Shown here piece after piece: positions 35,601-43,090 of a stretch of DNA of 64,000 nucleotides; position 1 is the first letter of the stretch; every line of letters starts with the position of its first letter. Source of the DNA: Verrucomicrobiaceae bacterium (GTDB lineage: Bacteria > Verrucomicrobiota > Verrucomicrobiia > Verrucomicrobiales > Verrucomicrobiaceae). Under the pieces are notes generated by a model. That model worked only from the letters and a program-made list of their open reading frames with translations. It was not told where the DNA came from and made no database searches. Location: contig CANIBP010000037.1 of the NCBI GenBank assembly GCA_947466075.1, forward strand, positions 1 through 64,000, given 5' to 3'. The translations under genes were made by a program, and so were the position numbers.

Positions 35601-37665
35601 TTGGAAAGCCACGCGTGGACTCCTTGTCCGCATGAATCGTCGTGGTGACCTCCGGTTGTGCGGCATCGAGCGTCACCCGCACTCGCTTCGCTCCGGCCTC
35701 GATGTCCTGCGCGGCAAACTCATGCCGCGCGGTGGCTGGATACGGCGATGAGAAGGCCTCCAGCTCGACCAAAGCAACCTCGCCGATGCCATCAAACACC
35801 TGCACCTCGATGGCGGCCACGTCGGGCACAGGCGTGATGTTCAACGTCGTATCCGCCTCGGGCCAGTGAATGGTGTTACGCATGTGCTCCCAGAATCCCC
35901 AGTCGCGCTCGACCTTCGCCAACGGCTGTCCCTTTGCATCGCGCAGCGTGATGACAAAATACGCGGGCGCAGTAAACTGAACGCGAATCCGCTCCACGGT
36001 GGCTGTCTTGCGCAGCGGCACCATGAGCGCCGTCGGCATCTTCGCGGGCAGCCAGAGAGTCTTCGCATCGCCATCCGTGACAGCATTGGTGGCGGCAGCA
36101 CCATCGCTGAGCGTCGCAGGCTGACCCGCGAGGAGGTTTTTTTTCACATCCGCCTTCGCCATTTCCACGGTGTCACCCTGCGTCACGCAGGATGAAGAAG
36201 CTGCCGGCAGTTTCGGCATCGCCAGCACCGGCAGCGGCGCATTCGCATTCACCGCAGGCTTGAACTCACGCGGCAGCGCACCCTGCACGACGCCGAGTTT
36301 GCCTTCGAGAAATGCCAGGAACCAACCTGCCTGCGCGGCCGCCGGAATGCGCGGCCAGTGAGCCACCGCGCGCTTCAGCGCCTCCCTGGCAGCCGCCTCA
36401 TCGCGGTCCCAGATGAGCTGGGCGAACTCCGTCAGATACTCGACCTCGCGGTCTGTCACGCCCAGCTTCTGCGCCATCGCCGCACCGGCATGATACGTCT
36501 CGCGCAGCAGTTCCTCGTCCTTGGCATCGCGCACGAAACGCTGGAGCACGCTAAACTGCGTGAACGCCTGCTGCGCATCGTTCGTATTGGCCAGCAGATG
36601 ATTCACCACCGCCTTTAATGCAGCCGGCTGCGAGCGCCCGAGATTCACGCCGACAGAAATCGCCGAAGCCTGGGCCGCACCTGCCTGCGTGTGTTCAAAG
36701 AGCGACTGTAACAGCACCAGACGCGCCGCCACGGGTGCCGCGGCAAACTCCTTCGACTGCACCAGCGTGCTCCACGTGGCCTCAACCGCATACGCGGGCT
36801 GAATCGCCGCCAGCGGAGCCAGCGCGGAGTTCACATCGGCAACATCGCCTTTTGCCAAAGCCTGCTGAGTCGCTGTCAGCGCGGCCTTCAATTGAGCAGC
36901 GAGTTCCTTGTCCTCCTTCGCCATGCCCGCGAGCCGCTTTTTGGCCTCCGGCGTCTTTTCCAACGTCAGCAGCAGCCGCTCCGCCGAGCGCCCTTCCGTG
37001 TGCTCCGTGCCGTAACGCTTTGCAAAAGCCTCGCACGCCGCCCGCACCACTTCGGGCGACGCCGCCCGTGCCAGCAGCTCCACCATGCGCCAGCGAAACT
37101 CCCTCATGCCTGGCGAGGTCCCGCAGCTTTCCTCCAGCTCGCAGCCGAGGCGATAGCGTTCATCGTCAGGCAGGTTCAGCTTCGTGAGCGCCGCCAGACA
37201 AGCCCGCACCACGAGTGTGCGCTGCTTCACCAGCGGCACCAGAGTCCGCAGCGCCTTGAGCCGCAGCGCCTCCGGCACCTCCGTCTTCGTCACGACACGT
37301 TCGAGCGCCGTAATCGCGACGTTATGCGTGCTCGGATAATCCGGATAGCGTCGCACCAAGTCCGGCACCGCCGTCAGCAATTCCTCCCAGCGCTGAGCCT
37401 CTGCCAACTCCGCACACCGAGACGCCGCCAGCTTCGCCGTGGAAGAACTCGTCGGAAACTGCGCCGCGAGGAAATCCCAACGCTTCCGCGCCTCCTTTGG
37501 GTCAGGCCGTTGCAGCGTCTCCCAAAGCCCCACCATCTCCGCCTGCCCCTTGGCCTGCATGTAGTCCGCCAGCGCTCCCTCCCAGTCAGTATCAGGCTTT
37601 GGCTGCGTGTCCTGCGCCGAGGCGCAGGTGATGAACAAGGCGAACATGAGGTAACTGTATTTCAT
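32668..37665 (-). CDS. giant secreted DUF4091 (GH123-like) protein with helical N-terminus and sugar-binding modules
   Basis: The start at 37665 (MKYSYLMFALFITCASAQ) gives a signal peptide; the open frame adds only 10 codons. The 1665-residue chain has about 480 residues of alpha-solenoid (HEAT/TPR-like). Beta-rich segments follow, with a discoidin-type stretch near LSDGAAATNAVTDGDAKTLW and an NPCBM-like module (GIEFWGDSATATIGGTGGAR ... GGRHLLRLQSTNL). A beta-sandwich (TTPAGEYRGTLKVTA) leads to a C-terminal barrel with VGDEP (Asp1448-Glu1449). An Asp-Glu pair in that context is the catalytic signature of GH123/DUF4091, whose characterised members are exo-beta-N-acetylgalactosaminidases. Later landmarks are VWWYECGIP and TAKWRMDGAMNY. 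The long N-terminus is unusual for the family. GalNAc as substrate is inferred. Confidence 0.75.
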   Translation of the reverse strand: MKYSYLMFALFITCASAQDTQPKPDTDWEGALADYMQAKGQAEMVGLWETLQRPDPKEARKRWDFLAAQFPTSSSTAKLAASRCAELAEAQRWEELLTAVPDLVRRYPDYPSTHNVAITALERVVTKTEVPEALRLKALRTLVPLVKQRTLVVRACLAALTKLNLPDDERYRLGCELEESCGTSPGMREFRWRMVELLARAASPEVVRAACEAFAKRYGTEHTEGRSAERLLLTLEKTPEAKKRLAGMAKEDKELAAQLKAALTATQQALAKGDVADVNSALAPLAAIQPAYAVEATWSTLVQSKEFAAAPVAARLVLLQSLFEHTQAGAAQASAISVGVNLGRSQPAALKAVVNHLLANTNDAQQAFTQFSVLQRFVRDAKDEELLRETYHAGAAMAQKLGVTDREVEYLTEFAQLIWDRDEAAAREALKRAVAHWPRIPAAAQAGWFLAFLEGKLGVVQGALPREFKPAVNANAPLPVLAMPKLPAASSSCVTQGDTVEMAKADVKKNLLAGQPATLSDGAAATNAVTDGDAKTLWLPAKMPTALMVPLRKTATVERIRVQFTAPAYFVITLRDAKGQPLAKVERDWGFWEHMRNTIHWPEADTTLNITPVPDVAAIEVQVFDGIGEVALVELEAFSSPYPATARHEFAAQDIEAGAKRVRVTLDAAQPEVTTTIHADKESTRGFPIMRWLKPWTRSAQPVTLRTLNENIGIEFWGDSATATIGGTGGARWSLDGQAVQESAPVKVTGSATRELLIGGQTGGRHLLRLQSTNLPAAHDEGGYNDVKLHQLTVKGRAAVRPLLRFINGKGESGDWQQPAHDGAAAVPEKVRGEKTTRVQVAAFFDSRGAAGTATATVRGMKLAFDNKAAAPAADFTSHAPSAFPEQLDAVLAGVKAREAVVVYAKNGTSREHAAARALAERAGLYLVSDDIGLNRYSSPVIAVGTPLRHRYCRQLLATAGLWNDAAYLNDEDGVVGIERDDNGQPATFYITGETPDAVVKAVERLLAKLPPRTEAPRPFRTFASHTLEMIYPWQLHGQRTPPAPLEVRLGIQDRRSAQFGIAAEVPLNAVTIECSALTSAAGKTIPKVLVQTVGNYEWVPFFGDLRLPNLLVPNAPFSLPAHSSIGVWLTAITDATTPAGEYRGTLKVTAAGQSQDVPVRVVVEPVALPNASEVGTYSFASVPYWFHQGTEIWKRSLRELAANEAAQDVNTVSPVFHVELKPARHTAPVEMAVGPADSRADSLKWQPHSADAKDIAAGGALFLRFAKSVPMRDIAAVLKPAEDARFILAAASAAGEWTAASEPTRQLCATWDERNRPRSQAQPEVLRFRVKPVAMNAAVWRITTQATGAFTAHSALALTAEDGRWPFTADFTHFDEQMDIYDEEYRAQQRPLPVFLSQIHADALLRMSTDLFGSGSVGDTASWFAEMMVEHLGKTGRAKRFIAKVGDEPRDLVRWAQSAQPYRDGGLQTMTAHNTSYPDMNVGSGLINPWCPNYEHEVWKPFFHERRKQGDKVWWYECGIPATRITGSPIENLPFYWLTAKWRMDGAMNYAALHASKGSSMPLAFRYEHGMDHRMAHEKSGRLLDTTRRELEGDGIRDVKLITWVRHRLEALKPAQPDRAKQLEQRLEAAIESVAPYRYGYPQDAARWFQARNTVYDIAVEVAK

Positions 37666-37710
37666 GAAGTGGAGTGATGGAGTTGAGGGCTGCATGTTTT
37701 CTCTTTGGTT

Positions 37711-39918
37711 TCAGTTCGCTAACTTCGTGGGGCGCAGGACGGCGTAGCTCAGCATGAACCACGGTGCGCCGGTCATACTGTCGGAGGCTTCGAGGTTCTC
37801 GATGCGCAGCGTGTTCGGCACGCCGTCGCGCAGCATCGCGCCCTTCACGGGAAAGCGCTGGGTGCTCCAGCGGTCAGGTGCGAAGGGATTCGCTCCTTCG
37901 AAGACGGTGCTGCCGTTCACCTGAATGCGGATGCGGCAGTTGGCCGGCGCATTGTCGTCGAGACCGGCGATGATCAACTCCGAGTCCCCACGCAACGGAT
38001 AACCCAACTGGAAGGTCGCTTGCATCGAGGGCGCTCTCGAGTGGGCACCGTTGACCCAAATGACATGGCGGCGAGGGACATCGCGCCAGCTATAGAACTG
38101 CGCTGCACGGCCTGCGGTGAATTGGTTCGGCGTCAGCACTACGCTGGCTTTGGCGTCGGTCTCCGTTTCCTTTAGCGCCAGCTCCTGGACCCGGGCATCC
38201 ACTTCCGTCGCTTCCTTCAGGTTGGGGTTCTTCAGCAGCGCCTCGAAATATTTCTGCCGGTAGCCCACAAAGGTCCCCAGCATGAGCCAGCGGCTTTTCA
38301 GGGCGGGCGGCGCGGCTGCGTAGAGCGCGGTCAGCTTTTCAGTCTGCTGGCGGACGAGATCGACATTCCGCGCAGCGAGGGCGCTCGGCTCGAACCAGCC
38401 GTAGTCATCCATGATTTCGAGCGCTTTGAACGCCTCGAGCAGCTTCGGGTAGTTCTCGGGGCCGGCGAGTTTCTTCGCCGCCATCTCGCCCGATGCTGCC
38501 GGGTCATAGTCGCGATGGTTCCAGAGCGCGTCAGCGATCGTCATGTTGATATACGGGTCTTCGCCATTGTAGGCGTAGAGGGAGATGCCACGAAGGAAGG
38601 CCTCGTCATACCATTCGCGCCAGGCCTTCATCGGCTCACCGGGATAGGCGTAGTAGGGGCTGCCGTGATAGGTGCCGCAGGCGTTTTGCCAGAAGACTGG
38701 CTTGCGCTGTGCCAGGCCCGCAAACCAACCGAGCTGATCCGCTGTCACCTGGGTGGATTTTACGCGCGGCCCGCTCCAGTAGATGTCGATCGCCTTGGGC
38801 AGTTTGCCGATCGCGGCGAGATACGCGTCTCTGCTTTCGCCATAAGTCGTCGTGTCATCCGCTCCGGCCGCGCCAAAATAGAAGGGCGGGCAGAAGAGCA
38901 TGCGGAAGTTCGGATACTTCGCCGAGATAGCCGCATAGACTTTGTTCAGGAAATACACATCGGCCTCGCGCGCTGTGCCAAAGTCCCGCACATCCTCCGG
39001 ACTGAGAAAGAACCGGTAGTCATCGTAGAGCAGGCAAAGACTGCCTCCGACCTCCGCCAGCGCCAGGCCCGCCTTCACCACCAATTGAAAATCCTCTTCC
39101 GATTTCGATCTCACCTGCCCCAGTCCCACGTGCCCGCTAAAGGGGAGGATGGAGTCATACCAAGTGATCTTCAACGGCGTCAGTTGGGCGCCGATCTTCT
39201 CAATGTGCGCCTTCCACGCACTGAACTGCACCTCATCGCGCAGCGGCAGCCGCCAATCCGCCGGTTTGCGAAGCTGGCGATACATCACCACATTGGCGCG
39301 GAGCACATTGACGCCGAACCACGCCGCCGAGGCCTGATCATCATCTTTGAAGGGCGTAAAGCCGCGGGTTCCGGGGAACTCGGGGTAGTCCTGAATGCTC
39401 GCCGCGCGAAGCATCGGCTGTCCGTTTTGCACCGTGATGAGTTGGTTGAACGAAGTGATGGCCCACAGCAGTCCGTGGAAGTCATGGCCCTTCAGGAAAA
39501 CGACATTCTGCGTCCCGCTCCTGGCACAGTGAAGCAGGTAGCCTTCCAGTTTGTCCGGAACGGCCAGCATTCCGAGCAGCGCCTCATGCGCACCCGTCTC
39601 CCCCACGAGAATCAGAGTCTCACTGCGATCCTCCGCCGACGCAACGACCTGCGGTTGCGCGCCATTTCGCCGGAGGCGTTCGACGAGCACGGCCACACGC
39701 GGATCCTCCGGTGTCACGTCTTTTCCCAGCAGCAGCCCCACGCTGGCCAGCGGCAGAAAATCGTCGCGGTATTGCGCCGTCTGCGGCGTGGGATAGACCG
39801 TGCCGGTGTAATAAGGAACGGCGCGATCATCAGGAGCCGTGTCCGCAGCGCAGGCCGCATGCGGCACGGACGACAGGGCGAAGAATGCGAGCAGCGGTAA
39901 GAGTCGTCGAAGGGTCAT
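37711..39918 (-). CDS. GH84-like beta-N-acetylglucosaminidase-type protein, secreted
   Basis: The start at 39918 (MTLRRLLPLLAFFALSSVPH) gives a signal peptide. The 735-residue protein has an N-terminal GH20b/GH84-type alpha/beta domain (YYTGTVYPTPQTAQY, ETLILVGETGAHEALL). Then comes a barrel with GTRGFTPFKDDDQASAAWFG, an adjacent Asp pair in LCLLYDDYRFF (299-300) as in the GH84 catalytic centre, and AIDIYWSGPRVKSTQVTADQ, a recognisable GH84 stretch. A helical domain and a C-terminal beta-sandwich follow. GH84 enzymes remove beta-O-GlcNAc or cleave hyaluronan. The first-position motif around GTRGF departs from the classical GxxEGFYG, so specificity may differ. It is adjacent to the GH123-like gene, and two hexosaminidase-type enzymes fit a common target. 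Confidence 0.75.
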   Translation of the reverse strand: MTLRRLLPLLAFFALSSVPHAACAADTAPDDRAVPYYTGTVYPTPQTAQYRDDFLPLASVGLLLGKDVTPEDPRVAVLVERLRRNGAQPQVVASAEDRSETLILVGETGAHEALLGMLAVPDKLEGYLLHCARSGTQNVVFLKGHDFHGLLWAITSFNQLITVQNGQPMLRAASIQDYPEFPGTRGFTPFKDDDQASAAWFGVNVLRANVVMYRQLRKPADWRLPLRDEVQFSAWKAHIEKIGAQLTPLKITWYDSILPFSGHVGLGQVRSKSEEDFQLVVKAGLALAEVGGSLCLLYDDYRFFLSPEDVRDFGTAREADVYFLNKVYAAISAKYPNFRMLFCPPFYFGAAGADDTTTYGESRDAYLAAIGKLPKAIDIYWSGPRVKSTQVTADQLGWFAGLAQRKPVFWQNACGTYHGSPYYAYPGEPMKAWREWYDEAFLRGISLYAYNGEDPYINMTIADALWNHRDYDPAASGEMAAKKLAGPENYPKLLEAFKALEIMDDYGWFEPSALAARNVDLVRQQTEKLTALYAAAPPALKSRWLMLGTFVGYRQKYFEALLKNPNLKEATEVDARVQELALKETETDAKASVVLTPNQFTAGRAAQFYSWRDVPRRHVIWVNGAHSRAPSMQATFQLGYPLRGDSELIIAGLDDNAPANCRIRIQVNGSTVFEGANPFAPDRWSTQRFPVKGAMLRDGVPNTLRIENLEASDSMTGAPWFMLSYAVLRPTKLAN

Positions 39919-40024
39919 GGTTGGAAAAGTGGAGGAGTGGGTGCTGAGGTGAATCAACTGAGCCACGAGTTGGAGGAATCGAATCGAATACTTTGAGACG
40001 GGGTGCCATTGGCTCAGTCAATGT

Positions 40025-40912
40025 TTAGGAGCGGAGGTAGCCCAAGCTTCGCCGGATGCTGGCCATGGGATCGTGCGAGAGATCCTGCTCGACGTGGCAA
40101 TACTGAACACCCGCTTCTTTCGCCGCCTCGATGATCGGGTTCACAGGAATGATGCCATCGCCCAAGGATGCGAATGCCTCGACGGGCAGGCTCCACCAGC
40201 CTTCGATCTTCTCTGGTAACTTGATGCCGGCGGCGAGGTCTTTCAGATGCACCTGCGTCACGCGGCCTTTCAGCGAGCGGATCAGCTTGGCGGGATCGCG
40301 TTTGCCGAGCTGCACCCAGAAGGCATCGACCTCAAAGAGCATGTCGGCGCTGAATTCCTCCATCAACACATCGAAGCCGGCCCGGGTGCTTTCCATGGGA
40401 TCAAACTCGAAGGTGTGATTGTGATAGGCCAGTTGAATGCCCGCTGCTCTGGCCTCTGCGGCCGCGCGGTTCATCTTTTCGGCGGCCACCTTGTAGCCAT
40501 CGAGGGTTTGGCGATCCTTGGGGTCGATGGTGGGGATGATCAGATGTTTGATCCCTGCTGCTTGGGCTTCTTCGAGCACCTTTGCAAAGGCAGGCGTGTC
40601 AGCCGCACCGGGATTGAGCACCGAGTTCCACTGGATGTGCGTGGAGTTCACCTTCAGGCCGAGTTCCTTCGCATCCACGACGACGGCCTTGTATTTCGGA
40701 AACTCATACGGCTCGACCTGAACGTAGCCCATCTCCTTGATCGCCTTCAGCGTTCCCTTGCGATCCTTTCCCAACTGATGTCGCACGGTGTAGAGTTGAA
40801 GGCCGATGGAGCCGAGGAACGTTTTGTTTACCTGCTCCGCCAGCACGGTCCTCATTTGTGCGGCCAGAAAAGGCGTGAGCGCGGTGGCGCGGATGAATTG
40901 GCGTCGTTTCAT
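40025..40912 (-). CDS. exported sugar phosphate isomerase/epimerase-type TIM-barrel protein
   Basis: The start used is ATG 40912 (MKRRQFIRATALTPFLAAQM), a twin-arginine-like signal. A GTG at 40930 overlapping the preceding stop would add six residues. The 295-residue protein has the xylose-isomerase-like/AP-endonuclease-2 barrel: IGLQLYTVRHQLGKDRKGTL, STHIQWNSV, AYHNHTFEFDP, FEVDAFWVQLG, VTQVHLKDL and QYCHVEQDL. The His, Glu and Asp residues in those motifs form the usual metal site. Such exported isomerases accompany Gfo/Idh/MocA proteins in PVC glycan clusters. The sugar is unknown. Confidence 0.86.
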   Translation of the reverse strand: MKRRQFIRATALTPFLAAQMRTVLAEQVNKTFLGSIGLQLYTVRHQLGKDRKGTLKAIKEMGYVQVEPYEFPKYKAVVVDAKELGLKVNSTHIQWNSVLNPGAADTPAFAKVLEEAQAAGIKHLIIPTIDPKDRQTLDGYKVAAEKMNRAAAEARAAGIQLAYHNHTFEFDPMESTRAGFDVLMEEFSADMLFEVDAFWVQLGKRDPAKLIRSLKGRVTQVHLKDLAAGIKLPEKIEGWWSLPVEAFASLGDGIIPVNPIIEAAKEAGVQYCHVEQDLSHDPMASIRRSLGYLRS

Positions 40913-40926
40913 GATGATAGCGTGGG

Positions 40927-43005
40927 TCACTTACTCTCCTCGCCTGCCGCATCCACTGGCTCGTGCAGCACCAGCTTGTCGGCGGGTAGTGTGGCGAGCA
41001 AATCCGGGAGATCGTAGAAGCGCAGCGCCCCGTGGACGGTGTTCACTTGCTGGTTCCGCGTGCGCGGCGTCGTGGCGACATCCGTCCACGTGCGCAGGGT
41101 GCGTTCGAGGCGCGTGCTGGCGAAAAGTTGCGACTCCAGCGCTGCGGCGTGAAGCGCGGGCACGCCGGCTTCACCCAGGCCGGTGAGGTGGACGGGGCGA
41201 CCTTTGTTCCACTTCTCCGAGGCGAGCCATGCACAGGAGACGATGTCCTCGGTCCTCATGCCCACGAGGGAATGCCCGAGCAACGAGGCGAGCGTGGCGG
41301 CCTTCCAGTTCGGCTCCTGGAGCGCTGCATAGCCGGTGGCTCGTTTGCCCCGCTGCATTTCGCCGAGGCCGCGCAGGTCCACGGCTAGCACAGTTTCACC
41401 AGCGCGGGCGAGGGACTCGAGGCTGCCACCAGGTCCGGCTTCTGCGGTCTTGCCGTCGCCGTGCAGGTAGAGCCGGAGCGTGTCGCTCGCGTGCTCTGGG
41501 CGAAACAGCAGCGCGGGGAGCACGGTGCCTTCGGCGTTGCGCAGGGTCAGCTTCTCAATGCGCACCGCCCCACGCCGGACTGTGCCCCCAGTGGTCGCGG
41601 TGAAGGCGGGCAACTCCGCGAGCGGGCGAACGCGCGCGAGTTCGCGCACTTTGGCCAGCGCGACAGGCGTTGGGTTGGTCTGCCAAAAGCGTTGACGGTC
41701 TGCAGCGAGAGGCGCGGCGGCCGCTGCATTGAGGTCGAAAAACGAACGTGCTCCAGGCTGGCGCAGCACATCGCCCTCGGGTGTGCAGAGGATTTCGCTC
41801 TCGGGCTGAATGTCGAACGCGGGCTCGCGCCACGCATCGTCGCGGCCCAGGAGCCAGCGTCGGAACCATCGCGCCGAGGCCTCGCGCATGTCGATGGCGA
41901 GGTCGTGCTTGGTGTCCGCCTCGATCAACTCGATGCGCTCAGGGAGCCCGAGCCGCCCGTAGGCGCGCTTGCCCTGACGGAAGACATTCCACGCGCCTTG
42001 GATGTCGAAGAAATCCTGTGTCGCCGCCATGATGAGCAACGGCCGTGGGGCGCATAGCAGGGCGTAATCAGCCTGATCCAGGCCGACGCCAATCTGACTG
42101 AAGTGGTTCTGCTCGAAGTCCTGCGGGCCGATGGTTTCCAGCAGTCGCCGGAAGCCCGTGAGATAACAGGCAGGCGCGGCAGCGACGATGCGCTCATCCA
42201 GCGCCATCAAGTAACTGGTCATGGTGCCGCCACCAGAGACGCCGGTGCAGCCGAGGCGGTCAGCGCGGATGTCCTTCCGACTCTCCAGGTAGTCGAGGGC
42301 GCGCATGCCGTCCCAAATCATCGCTCGCGGGAGACTGTTCCCCACGGGGGTCCCGCAGATGCCCATCAACTGATGTTCACTCGTGGGACTGCTGAACTCC
42401 GGCTTGCCATCTGGCTGACGGAGCTGTCGCCGCTCGCCCTGGCCGATTGGATCGAAGCAAAAGACCGCCAAGCCCGCATGCACGAGGCTGATGGACGCCT
42501 TCTGATACACCGCTCCCGCCTTCGCGATGTCCGTGTGCCCACAGGGCATCAGCACCGCTGGATGCGGCCCGGCCCCTGGCGGCAGATAAAGCAGGCCGGA
42601 GACGATGAAGCTTGGCTGACTCTCAAATAGGATCTTTTCCAAACGATACGCACCGAAGTCACGCTGCCCCGTCACTCGCGCGTTCAAAGGCGTGCGCTCA
42701 GGCAACCCGCCCAACACCGCGAGGAAGCTCGCCCGCTGCCGCTGCTGCCAAGCGCCCACATCCGCCGGAGTCTTGATTTGCTCATAGGCTGCATCGCGAC
42801 GGTCGAGCGCGGCGAAGGCGAGTTTCTTCAACTGCGTCTCCAGCAGCGCGGCCGGAGCCCCGCCATCGACCAACGCTGGCAACACCGTCAAGTCCTCCAC
42901 GGTAGCAGCTGGCGCGGCCTGCCCAGGCAGCGAATGCGGCAGCAAGAGCGAGAGAGGAAGGAGCCAGGATGCGGCTGCGGTTTGGAAGAAGTGGCGTCGG
43001 TTCAT
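40927..43005 (-). CDS. Tat-exported acetyl-xylan-esterase/dienelactone-hydrolase-like protein
   Basis: The 692-residue protein starts with a twin-arginine signal (MNRRHFFQTAAASWLLPLSL). It then follows the same plan as the esterase at 1701-3791: GGLPERTPLNARVTG, LMPCGHTDIAKAG, FDPIGQGERRQL, nucleophile elbow GVSGGG with Ser257, and catalytic His in TKHDLAIDM. The two paralogues use different export routes, Tat here and Sec there. Its stop overlaps the GTG alternative start of the isomerase gene, so the two are probably translated together. Deacylation of glycans is inferred. Confidence 0.83.
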   Translation of the reverse strand: MNRRHFFQTAAASWLLPLSLLLPHSLPGQAAPAATVEDLTVLPALVDGGAPAALLETQLKKLAFAALDRRDAAYEQIKTPADVGAWQQRQRASFLAVLGGLPERTPLNARVTGQRDFGAYRLEKILFESQPSFIVSGLLYLPPGAGPHPAVLMPCGHTDIAKAGAVYQKASISLVHAGLAVFCFDPIGQGERRQLRQPDGKPEFSSPTSEHQLMGICGTPVGNSLPRAMIWDGMRALDYLESRKDIRADRLGCTGVSGGGTMTSYLMALDERIVAAAPACYLTGFRRLLETIGPQDFEQNHFSQIGVGLDQADYALLCAPRPLLIMAATQDFFDIQGAWNVFRQGKRAYGRLGLPERIELIEADTKHDLAIDMREASARWFRRWLLGRDDAWREPAFDIQPESEILCTPEGDVLRQPGARSFFDLNAAAAAPLAADRQRFWQTNPTPVALAKVRELARVRPLAELPAFTATTGGTVRRGAVRIEKLTLRNAEGTVLPALLFRPEHASDTLRLYLHGDGKTAEAGPGGSLESLARAGETVLAVDLRGLGEMQRGKRATGYAALQEPNWKAATLASLLGHSLVGMRTEDIVSCAWLASEKWNKGRPVHLTGLGEAGVPALHAAALESQLFASTRLERTLRTWTDVATTPRTRNQQVNTVHGALRFYDLPDLLATLPADKLVLHEPVDAAGEESK

Positions 43006-43090
43006 GGTGATTAGTTTGATGGGCTGGATGACTCGGGAAAGGCAGCTGTGCGAACGACCTCAGGTGTTGACGCCTGAACTGCGAGTGAAG

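Noticed and set aside
39957..40018. Inverted repeat ACTGAGCCA/TGGCTCAGT as an operator or terminator
   Set aside because: The arms are 44 bases apart, no second copy was seen, and no U-tract follows, so no function can be supported.
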